21,762 nucleotides of DNA from Condylostoma magnum. Lineage: Eukaryota; Ciliophora; Heterotrichea; Heterotrichida; Condylostomatidae. Below, one piece after another: positions 11,101-21,509 of this stretch. Each line of letters opens with the position of its first letter. Positions within the stretch are counted from its first letter, which is position 1. The DNA is taken from NCBI GenBank assembly GCA_920105805.1, contig CAKKTI010000228.1, positions 12,573 through 34,334 of the forward strand. The letters are read 5' to 3'. Made by a program: the position numbers and the translations under genes. Below the pieces are notes generated by a model that did no database searches, was not told where the DNA came from, and was given only the letters and a program-made list of their open reading frames with translations.

Positions 11101-11974
11101 TTCGTACTTTCTAAATTTTTAATCACTTTTAAGACTAACATTAAATAAGACCAAATTTGGCTAATTTATAAGGAAAACACAAAAAGAATAAATAAACAAG
11201 AGCTGTTGTACCTTATGTGGATGAAGATAGTTCAATTTCAAATTTAAATGTTTCACAAAATTCTGTTAATGAGCAAAAACAAAAATTAGAGGTAAGTTTA
11301 GAAGAAGATAAAGAAGATAGTTAGTTAGATATTCATGATATTTTATTGTGTATTACACCTTTAAATTTTATAAAAGGGGTTATGTGAAAAATGATTACAT
11401 TTGTATCCAGTTATTCTTAAAACTAAATAAGAATTAGGCTATATCGAGTACTGCATAGACTGTAAAAGCCTCTAGTGATGTATCAATCGCGATGGAAGTA
11501 AATACTAAGCCGCAATTCAAGCCATTCAAAGAAATATACACATTTAAAAGTGATTCCAAAATAAAATCTCCAAGATGAAACCACTCTTTATTGGGATTAT
11601 TTAAAATTTATTTGAGAAACAGCTTTACAAGTTTAAAATTACTAGAAAGTAGAAATTAGGAGCTTATCAAGGAAAAAGGTTCCATATACAAATTAAATTA
11701 GCAAAAAATAGACTTTTAGAGTAGTTTCAACTAACAAATAGATAATGATTATTTAGAAGCTGACTAACAAGACAGATTTTAGCTCTAATTTTTACCTTAA
11801 TTTGGTATCGTTGATCTTTAATTTCTTAATTTCTGTTGTACTGATGCCCCTAATTTATCAATTAAATAACTTATTTAATTGTAATATTTACTTATGATTA
11901 TTTGCACGTTTGATTCTTACAATTAGCCCTTTTAATAATAGGGCCATATAGTAGCAATTGATTATATTTCATGA
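5181..11974 (+). CDS. Giant surface protein: LNR modules, beta-helix, Cys-rich stalk, many-pass membrane domain
   Basis: The product is about 2253 residues with one short intron (11379-11410). A short hydrophobic start (MALVYYTLQLALG) acts as a likely signal peptide. Residues about 60-117 hold two Notch/LNR-type modules (NNGVCDADC, then WDWGDC, and GDGNCDLEC, then YDNGDC). A long parallel beta-helix follows to about 1450, rich in NNT/NSS sites and ending with GGAIFI, GGALYI, GGAIYI and GGAIYL turns of the Pmp/pectate-lyase-like type. At about 1495-1590 lies a Cys-rich stalk with CPDNAICYG, KGYWR and GYTGNLCQTC. About nine hydrophobic helices (about 1590-1950) form the membrane domain, with LLRK and FKPF motifs. 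The rest is a polar cytoplasmic tail with an acidic, Ser-rich part. One frame stays open for more than 6 kb, with Trp as TGA at LNR positions 5415 and 5421 and in GYWR (9768). It is likely an adhesion or sensory surface protein; channel function is not shown. Confidence 0.88.
11379..11410 (+). other. Probable 32-bp intron in the cytoplasmic-tail coding region
   Basis: Upstream the frame ends IHDILLCITPLNFIKG. Downstream clear protein sequence (SSDVSIAMEVNTKPQFKPF and onward) sits in a different frame. A GT-AG segment, GTTATG to ATCCAG, of exactly 32 bp joins the two frames. Without removal the first frame runs into less protein-like sequence. Other GTAAGT sites lie nearby (about 11096 and 11293), but removing sequence there is not required. 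Confidence 0.65.
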
Positions 11975-12208
11975 ATGAGTCTGAATAGTTATTGATATAA
12001 AATAAGACTATTAAAATGTAAATATTAATCCTCAAAATAATAACTATCATAAAAGCTAAATTTAATAATCTTCTTAATATTAAATAAGCAATACAACTGA
12101 AAATTAATAAACTCTCATTCAATATATTTTAAATTACACAAACTAAAGCTGATATTTCCCCTAAATAGTATTTGAATAAAATATAATTTGGACATTTATT
12201 ATATAAAA
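11975..12208. other. Intergenic spacer between two plus-strand surface-protein genes
   Basis: This 234-bp AT-rich stretch between tandem genes shows no motif-bearing frame on either strand. It should contain the 3' end of the first transcript and the promoter of the next. The frames that are open here lack any conserved pattern. Confidence 0.55.
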
Positions 12209-15200
12209 ATGCTAGTTCTCTTTCTATTTTAGGTAGTACAAAGCTTATCCCCAAGTCGTAATATTTCTTAAATATATCTCCAAAAGAACGAGACTCTATA
12301 AATTGATTTAAATTAGTATTTCTCTGGCTAAAGTTTACAATATAAACTAGAGAATTAGTCACAAGCCATGGAAATCAGCTAAATGTTTAATATAACTAGT
12401 AAAGGATTTACAGAGCAACAAAACTTACTTCAACAAGACTTTAGATATAAAATCCTGTAATAATAATAGAACAGCTTCGAATATCTATTTACAATCTCAG
12501 AAAGAACAATTTTTGTATATTTTATTGAATAGGATTCCCTCAGGCTGTAATCAAATTTTACTTTGCTGGATATAGATTTCATTTATACCCTATAAGAACG
12601 ACCAGATATTGATAATGTCCTTCTGCTCTGCAAATAAAACAACTCATCAGTACTATACAGCTATTAAATCTTCGCAGAGCTATAGCCGTAACTTCTTAAT
12701 TTGAATATCGAAATAGCTTATCCTGCCTTATTAAGCTGCACTTAAAGCATATTTTGCATAATTAGTGATAAATTAGGGTGAAAAGCTAGAATATACTAGG
12801 TTGAAATCCGCTATAATACTGTTCAAGTTTGAAACGTGATTCAAGCCTATGACAATTAACAACCAATCTGCCTGCAGGATATGACTATTACTAGTTATCC
12901 TACAATTTAAATGTATGTAGCTGATTGTGATAATTCATTAACATTGTTTTTGTGTCCTTCTACAAGCTTTACAGGGGTTAAATAGTAAATAAGCTAAAAT
13001 CTGAATTCTAATATAACCAATATAGACTTTTATGAGTAAGGAAATGGTTAGAGCTAAATTCTTCAAATAAGTACTGCAGAGGGTCTTAGAATTCTTAATG
13101 CATATTAAAATAATGCAGAATTTTACACTAATATAATAAAATAAGTAATCAAATTAAATGAGAAGATAATCATTTTTCGGGATGAATATAATGATATCTA
13201 TTTTGCTTATTTTATGTTTGATGAACCTAATTAGAAAATGTACCTTTTACAACAGTTTAATATCTAATAACAGCTTTCTAAGAATGAAGTAGTTTTAGAC
13301 GCGTTAATATCAGAGGAATATAATTAAATAATTGTAAGCACCTCCAAAGGAATTTATCAATTTAATTTTATCTATTAAGCTCCTAAATTAAACATCAAAG
13401 GCCAAGATAAAACTTAATAAAATGCTTTATTAATTAATAGCCAGTGAGACTAACTAAAAATTGATAGATATCCAATTACTCTGAATACATATAACGATTC
13501 ATGGTAAATTTCTTTAAGGGATTAGTACTTTGGTCTTCCAGCTAGAAATGCAACTATTGATCTAACTTTTAACACCAGAAATGAAACATAGTAATACGAA
13601 ATAGATCTATAGCAAATATTTACAGGGTGGAACATAACTTATTACTGAAGGACTAATAATTAGAATTTTTATACAAACTTTGCCTAAAGCTTTGATAAAT
13701 TTGACTTGGTAAGTACTAAAAATATCACAGGTGATTATAAAGGGATTAGAATGTATAATTCAAACTTTATTATATTGATAGACAATGATAACTTCAGTTT
13801 TCAAATAGATGGACGTTAAAATATCACTATTAATATGTAAAATTTGATACCGTAAGATGCTATCTTAATTGATCAACAAATGAACTTATATTTATTAGTT
13901 GGTTTAGACAATAAAAATACCACAAATTTAGGTTTGATATATGGAAGTTAGACTAAAATTATTGAGACTTTGAGTACAGGAATAGAATGCGAGTGAATAA
14001 GTTGGCTTTAACATTCCATCTTATGTGCAAATTAAGATTATTTGATAGCTTATAAATTTCAGATTGTTGTATTAGTGGAATATGCTAGAATTCCCCTATA
14101 ATTCCAATTCTACATATAACAGATATTAATTTTTAATGAATAATAAGCGTTGATTAGCGATAAACTTCATAATAAGCTTTTAGTACTCGATTTAATCGAC
14201 AATAAAATAATTTATGAATATTAAGTTACTTAAGATGCATTGGCATTTTGGTTGTATAATTCTAAATTATTTTAACTGTCTGAATTGGGTGAAGTTACAA
14301 TTTATGATACAAAAGAAAAGTTTAAAAAGCTGAATTAATTTAAACTACCAATTGATTCATAGGTAAAAAAGTGGCAATTCTCACATGAGGCTATGTACAT
14401 AGAATCTGAGAGTAGCGGATATATAGTATTCTTAAATACTTGCAATTCAAATGCATTATATCATAAATTAGAATCTAAAGATATACAATAGGCTTACCTG
14501 CTATCTGATACTAATTTTATTACACTAGAAAATAACTAGTTAAAATAGTACAAACTATTATATGACCCAAGCAATATTACCTAGCAAAAGTTATCTTTTA
14601 CGTATAAAGGTGCCAGTCTACAATCTAAATCACTAATAGGATTTTAATTTCTTGCAACTAATGATGTTTCTTAATATTCCTATACAATTTAATTCAATGT
14701 ATTGAGTAATGATATAAATCCGTAATTTACAACTTCTCAATTTAATGATGAAATAAAATTAACAGTTCCTTATCATCAAAATATTACAATCGACTTAAGT
14801 GAAAACGTTTCAGGGCAAAACCTTAGCTTTAGACTAAATTGATTAAATGAAACCAATGCCAGTAGTTTTGCAGTAGTCAACGATTATGTAATATCTTTAA
14901 AATAACTGTAAACTGTTGATGTGATCTAAGATGTATAATGGTTAACATAAAATTAATATTTTATTGCGCTGTAAGATAATAACTTAAATGTGTACTAATT
15001 AGATGAGGGAATAGTTTAAACTTAATCCTTTTGGCTAACAGAAATAAAAAGTCTAAATTTACTTGCTAAAACTGCTTTTATTGTCAGTAATTCGGCTGAA
15101 GAAGGTTATAAGATCTGTATTTTTTCTCAAAGTGATAATCTTTCAGATATTAACTTTGATTAATATTTGATTTATTATTGATTAAGATTAACTAATAATC

Positions 15201-16324
15201 CTAGTCTCATTTACGCATCTCAGTATAAATTGTAATTCTAAAGTAATGTATGGGTTTTATTGCAGAATTAAGAGGAACAATTGTTCAGCTTAATATCAAC
15301 CGAGTAACTTAGTGGTTTAGCAAATAGTCTTGAAATTAAGTTTGACTACTTTGAAATTATGTGGACTAATAAAACCGACAAGTTAGTGAATAAATAAAGC
15401 TTTAATTGCTTAAATCTCAAGATTGATTAATGCTTATTTAAGTATGAATGAGTAGAAAGGATATTTGATAAAATGTTATTGTATATCATAGACTATAACT
15501 CAGTTTTGTATGTTTTCTAATTGATAGATAATTAAGCTTCCCTGCTACTCTAATATTAATTGGATAGTTTCAAATCAGTTACTATACAATAGGGTTAAAT
15601 ATATCTAGGCTTGTTTGAATATCTTTTGCATTATGAAATAACATCAAAGTTTGAAATAAAATTCATTTTTAAGTACTGCTTCTAGAAACTTTGTAAGGCC
15701 TATTAGGAGGAACTTTAATAAAAAATTGTAGTCAGTCCTTAATAGAGATTTGTTGGCCTTTTATTGAATGAATTAAATGAGAACTTATATTATTAGATAT
15801 TCGATCTAAAGAGCTAAAAGATTATAGGATATATTCCATGTTAAATTTAGGTCTTAGTAAAGTAGATCTGTGAATTGGTATTTATAACGGATTATTATGC
15901 TATTATATACTAAAAATAATCTTCTTATATGTATGCCTATTCAATAAGGACAGCTTAATTGATAGTTCCGTCAATAGATTATAATGATTATAAGTAATTA
16001 CAATCCTAATCATTTGAAAATCAATTCTATTTACAAGTTAATAATCCTCCATATTAAAATCCATTGAATAGCAAGTTAATCACTGTTATAAGATAAGGGC
16101 ATCTGAATCATAGAGGTAATTAAGATTCTAATATGATTTTAATCATTTTAATTGTAGTTTTATGTGCTGTAATTATTCTGAGTATTATACTATTTATATG
16201 ATATAAGAGAAGAAGAAGAAATCAATTAGTTGTATCCCGACCAATATTTGATACTTTAAGATGTGAGGATCATAGCACTTATTAGTAATATAAAATTGTT
16301 TTAAATATTCTAATTACATTTTGA
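12209..16324 (+). CDS. Type I membrane protein with three cadherin-like/propeller-like modules
   Basis: A continuous 1371-residue frame needs no intron. It opens with a signal peptide (MLVLFLFQVVQSLS) and has a large ectodomain with many N-glycosylation sites (NIT, NAT, NSS, NKT). A single transmembrane helix near residues 1307-1330 (ILIILIVVLCAVIILSIIL) is followed by a stop-transfer KRRRR and a short cytoplasmic tail. A motif of the form IDLxxxFxGxxLxYxL occurs three times, at residues 32, 465 and 861 (IDLNQYFSGQSLQYKLE, IDLQQIFTGWNITYYW, IDLSENVSGQNLSFRLN). This resembles the start of dystroglycan-type cadherin-like (CADG) domains. Each is followed by about 350 residues of short beta-strand-like repeats such as KLLVLDLIDNKIIYEYQV, suggestive of a propeller. 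Cys residues are few, unlike both flanking genes. The family is not recognised, and surface adhesion is an inference. The stop TGA is at 16322-16324; an intron near the end cannot be excluded. Confidence 0.85.
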
Positions 16325-19300
16325 TAGAATTGATTTGATATAAAGCTGATATTCTATATCAATCCATGAGATAGATTAGGCTGAAACATGTTAATCTCTT
16401 ATATTAAATATTTCTAAATTAAAGCTTTTGTTTAATAATTTAAAATACATTAATAGCAGTTTATATAAATGTGTATCTTGAGCTCCTAATTAAATAACTT
16501 ATAGACAAAAGATACATTATTATGAAATAATAACTATTAATCTTAAACTCTAATTGAAGTAGAGGGCTTGATTACTCCATTTCTCTATAGTTAAAGATTA
16601 AAATCAAAAACACCACTTGGCACAGTATTAGCTAACTGTGTATTTTATTATCTGCAACATTTATCTTTGAGCATTTTTACTCCCTAAGATACTGAAGTTA
16701 TATAAAGAGATACCATTTGTAAAAGAATTGCAAAATATAAGAACCATAGTATATATCAGCTAAAAAGGTCCATATCTTCAATTGTAGGATCTACTAGGCC
16801 AAATTAACTTATACAAGCGAATAAGAACGCAACTTCTTATATTAACGTAAGCATTTAGCCCATAATTCTTTTTTCAAAGGGCTTAAAAATAATTATCGCA
16901 ATAATATACCCCATTTAAGCCAATACAAGCATACTCACTTATCTTAAACTATCAAAATATCCGTATATAACAATGTTTATTACAATTATCTTCCTTAATA
17001 TATTGATTAGTACAAAATACTTTTTAATCAAACTAGTTGTTTTAAATCCACTCCAAAATTCATTAAATAAAAGCTCATTTACATTTTGTTTCTTGTAGTT
17101 CTAAATAAAAAATATTATTATAGCCACAATTAGGACTATCAAAATCGAAAGGGAGATTGAAAGCCCAATATACTAAATTATAGTTTTATGGTCTCTATAC
17201 TTTAAATCACCAAATTGTAGTAATACAGCTAAATAGATAGGCAAAAATAAGCTGATTCCTAGTCTAATAAAAAACTTGTAAGTTAAAAAGTAGAATAATT
17301 TATCAAAAAGCGATTTACCTTTAAGACACTTAAATAAATTCAATAGCAACTTTAATGTGAATGCAACTAAAACAACCATCAAGATCTATCCAATATTTCT
17401 AATAATATTACAATCAATATCTAAGTTTTTGAACTAGTCATTATAGTAAAATTAATCATCATACTCCATAAAATCAGCTATTAAATTTGGTATATATTAA
17501 AAATTAGCAATGTTTCAAGACTCCATAAAGCTTATCAATTCTTGTGAATATTATACATTCATAAATAGTAGGAAATAAGTAAACTGCATACTTTCTACAG
17601 ATCTCCAGATTTAATTATAGTCTACATTATATCCCATAAGTGAAAATATAAAAGATACTCCAATTGAAGCTCCGGTAGAACCTTGCGATGCTTATCCTGC
17701 TTGTTTTAGTTCTTCACTTTATCCTGCTGTAAAAGTTTCCTCAATGGTACAAGAAAAGGCTTACTCAGTTTAAAATCCAAATTCATCTTCCAATCTCTAA
17801 TAAAAGATAATCTATGCCTTATCATTTGCACTAACATTAAAGGATGGATATATCTCTATAGTTATTTAATCTGTAAAATCATCATTAATGTAGGGATCAA
17901 CTAAAGCATCTTTGCCTTTTACTCTGACTTGAATTTTCTTTATGAATTAAGCTGGAATTAATAGTTTCTTATTAAAGTTTATTTCTACTGTATATTTGTT
18001 TGAATCAAGCTTGATGTACTTGATCTAAGTTTATAATTTTACATTAGAGCATTCGTTTCTATTGCATTTAAATCCTGGCTCAATTTTACAATTAGCACTG
18101 CATCCATCCCCATTCACTCTATTTCCATCTTCGCATTCGAATTAATTAAAGAAGTGCTCATCCCCACATATTTCTTAGCACTTTTAAGTGACATTGCTTA
18201 AAATATAGCCTTCAAGCTCCTCGATTAGAATTATCCAGTTTTCACCAAATCCCTATACTTATTCACATATATAGCATTTTCCATTTATAAGAAAACTTTC
18301 ATCAAGGCAATTAGTGCATTCCAGATTATCGTCTATAATAAGGCAATCCTTGCAAAATTCTTAGCATTAATTACAATTATCATCTTAATCAGTATAATAA
18401 CCTCTTGGGCAATTACATATTTCACCTTCTAATACATAATTTTACCCACAAGAAGTACACTCGTTAAATTATCCTATTAAACAATTTCCGATGCATAGGC
18501 AATTATCAGCAATTAGTGTAAAGGCAGGTATGCATTCCTGGCATGTTTCCCCATATTATAAGCATCGTAAATCAATTGTTTATACTAGTAATGTATTAAT
18601 AATCTCAATATTAGTTATGTTAGTAATTGCTTCTATTGGATTTACCTATATTTAAACAGAATAAGTGTCCAATGGTACTTAATCAAACTACAATTTAATA
18701 ACTGCAATATGATTTTTATTAGGTAGATCAAAACTTTACTGAAAATCAGTAACTTCATCTATCCAAACATCAAATAATCTATTAATACTTCCTTCATATT
18801 CTATATTACTCTTAAACTCCACAATTATTTAATAATCATCCTAAATTTTCCCAATAAAATAGCTAAAAGGTTTTTAACTCATAGCAATCTGGCACTTGGA
18901 TATCTTTCCTATCACATTTTCGCATTAAGCATCATATTCAATACGACAGTATTAATCGCACCCATCCCCATCAATTAGATTACCATCATCACATTGTACT
19001 TAGCCAATAAAAATACCATCTCCACAATCTTCAGTACATAAGCTTACAGCATCTGCTAATATATATTCTGGTAATGATTATATAGAAATTTCCCAATTAC
19101 TGCCAAAACCCTCAATATTTTAGCAATGATATTCATAGCAAAGATTATTTGTAAGTAAGCAACCCTAGCAAGATGAATCAACACTGCCACATTACGGACT
19201 GCAAGTACTTTGGTGTATGTCACAATTTATACATTCTAAGCAGCTTTGATTAGGCTGAACTGAGGAAATGTCAGAGTAACTTCTGTATGCAATGGAGTAT

Positions 19301-21474
19301 AAGATACCTTTGAACTGCATTTCACTTTGTAAGCTTGGATCTGATATGTAATGAGTGGATTGCTCAAGATCTACTAAAAGATGTGGGGAATCTAGAGTCT
19401 CTACTAAACTATTATCTATTTCTAGTTTTAATATTTCATCGTGATAGGAAGATGATAGTTAGATCATTACTCAATCATTCAAAGTTTAGCTTGATTTATT
19501 CGCAAATAATTGTAAGTGTTCTTTGTATATGTTTTTGGTGTATAGGCTAAAAGTGATAGACTAGTTAGCATTTTTATTAACTTAGAGACTAAGCAGATTA
19601 TCAATACCTTTTTTGATAACGAATATATTTTAGCCTGATTCGTATTTAATTCAAATCTGGATCTTGAATTCTATAGGCATACTAGGATTATTACTATTCC
19701 CATCCTATATAACCATATACTAGCCTTAATCAAACTCATAACCCATTGCTGGGATATACAAAGGCTCTTGATCATCTCCATAAAATGTCGGATCTCCAAA
19801 ATATGCAGAGAAATCTTAGCTTTCAATAAATCCACTTCTCTTTTCATAAAACTCAAAAATTAGAGGATAATAACTTCCACTACAAGTTCCTAGTATTATG
19901 TTATTTTCCCATCATTAGCAAGTATTAAGGCAAATGCTAATTGAGCTTTACTTGTAGAAATTGGTAATGCAGGTATCACATTCTTTATAAGATCTTTTAG
20001 AGCAAGTTTTACAAGTTTCGTAACATGGCATACACTGTCCAAAGAATAGCATGTATCCATCCATGCAGCCAGTTATTGTGTAGTCAGAATCTATGATAGC
20101 ATTTGGGATGATATGCTCGTATCCTTAAATAGCATCTAGTTCTGTTTAACTTAAAAACTTATTGTAAATTCTAGTATCGAATAGCAAAGAAGTAGTATCT
20201 AAAATTTCTAATCAATATGCAGCTTCTTCGTAAGGTGAACTGCACAGCTAATCATTAATAGACGACTCATGAAAGAAAACATCTGCATTTTAGCTTCTCA
20301 AGTAAGTTTTACCGTTATTAATATCAGCTCCAAACCCAATATAGTATCAATTTTACTATATCATCTAAATCATTGCATCATTTGTACATGTCATGTAATT
20401 ATAACAATTATCTCCTTTAAATTAGCTTGAACAGTCTGTAATAAAGCCTAATTAAAAACTATTATTTAGTGAACTATTTATTTCTACAGTAGGACAATCA
20501 ACAGTAGGAAGATCGCATGCAGTATCACACATAGGTTCGCATGCATTACAACTCAAGTTATCTACAGGATCGCAGTTTGGATCACAATTATTGCACAAAA
20601 TGCATATATCATTACATGGTGTGCAGTTAATATCAACAATAGGGTCACACGCAGGATCACATGGTATTAACGGTGTACTTGTAAATTAGCAGTTTAATTT
20701 ATACTAGGAGGTAAATTAAACAGTACTGTCTGTAAATAGATGTACTTGGTTATCAGTAAATAGATTTTGGAATTGTTTACTGTCTGATTAATAGCTGTAG
20801 TTTGGTGAGTTGAAGGATCTATATGAAATTGGAAAATATCCTCCACATATTGGAGAAATTAAAGTTTTACTGGAGTCACAAGTATTTCTTGATTATAGCT
20901 CTGTTTCTGACGGAGCCTCATTAAATGTTTCGCCATTATGGAAAATTAAGTCCATCATAATACCTTCGAAACTTTCAGCTAGGATCAACTAAGTTCCCTA
21001 TACAATAATACTACTATCTGGATAAATAGCAGCATGGTATGAATTTTACTGCGATTAACCTAGAAAAATACTAATTTCATGGATACTGTTTTTGACTGAA
21101 ATAATAACAAAACTTCATTCCTTAAGTTAGTTCTATATATAATTTACCATAGTCAGTATTTGAGATGTATGATCAGTTATTTAAGTCAGTTTCTAATTAT
21201 CTAAATCTATCGATAGTTCAAGGACTTTTTAACCGCTATTTTCCAGCTTCAAAACTTTCTGAAATTAGGTTAAGTATGGATAGATCCAGAACGATATACT
21301 AAAATCTACAAAAATTTTTTAATAATAATAAAACTCAGAGTCTAAGTCTGTTAGTACATTGTTGTATAATTGATAGCCACCATCGAAAAAGTACACAGGA
21401 TTCAAAGGATGAATAATTTAATACCTCATATCTCAAAAGACAATATAAAGTATCACTAAAATGAAGTTTGCCAT
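16270..21474 (-). CDS. Giant surface protein: LamG-like, Cys-rich/furin-like modules, many-pass membrane domain
   Basis: The product is about 1734 residues and the frame is continuous from the ATG at 21474. In order: signal peptide MANFILVILYIVFW; laminin-G/ConA-like domain at about 20-180 (FDGGYQLYN, FSISFWIYP, EWSFVIISV); CDPxCDP Cys-rich repeats at about 271-330; furin-like CMPCYETCKTCS near 480; a second LamG-like stretch at about 530-700; a 55-residue CxDGNxxxGDGC module at about 789-843; furin-like Cys repeats at about 965-1065; and a second copy of the 55-residue module at about 1075-1129. A juxtamembrane region and about eight hydrophobic helices follow from about 1265 to 1590, containing ILRK and FKPF motifs like those of the 5181-11974 gene. 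Trp is TGA in the signal peptide. The C-terminal limit is uncertain. In this frame the first TGA after the membrane domain is 16270-16272, overlapping the convergent neighbour. An intron could instead lead to the TGA at 16359-16361. Confidence 0.85.
18088..18252 (-). repeat. Second copy of a 55-residue internal duplication
   Basis: This segment of the LamG/Cys-rich gene begins GFGENW and ends in the CEDGN and NGDGC block. It aligns without any gap to 18946-19110 of the same gene; by hand count 27 of 55 residues match, including all Cys. The pattern resembles the Myxococcus-type/DUF4215 disulfide module found in many ciliate surface proteins. Confidence 0.8.
18946..19110 (-). repeat. First copy of a 55-residue internal duplication
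   Basis: The segment begins GFGSNW, passes through CGDG and CDDGN, and ends with DGDGC. It is the partner of 18088-18252, with starts 858 bp (286 codons) apart. The two copies have equal length and aligned cysteines but have diverged at about half their residues, so the duplication is old. Confidence 0.8.
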
Positions 21475-21509
21475 TTTATAATAACATAACTATAGGTAAA
21501 ATTACAAAA
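21475..21509. other. Very short spacer between tandem minus-strand genes
   Basis: Only 35 bp separate the TGA of the coiled-coil gene (21510-21512) from the ATG of the LamG/Cys-rich gene (21474). On the minus strand the spacer contains a 16-bp GT-AG string (21490-21505). Removing it does not join the two reading frames in phase, so a fused protein is not supported. Confidence 0.6.

Noticed and set aside
19335-19550. Plus-strand 71-codon open frame ending in hydrophobic residues
   Set aside because: It is antisense to the second LamG-like region of the minus-strand gene, whose frame is continuous for over 4 kb.
21490-21505. 16-bp GT-AG string that could splice the coiled-coil gene into the LamG gene
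   Set aside because: Removal leaves the two frames out of phase, so it cannot create a fusion; it may be chance in AT-rich DNA.
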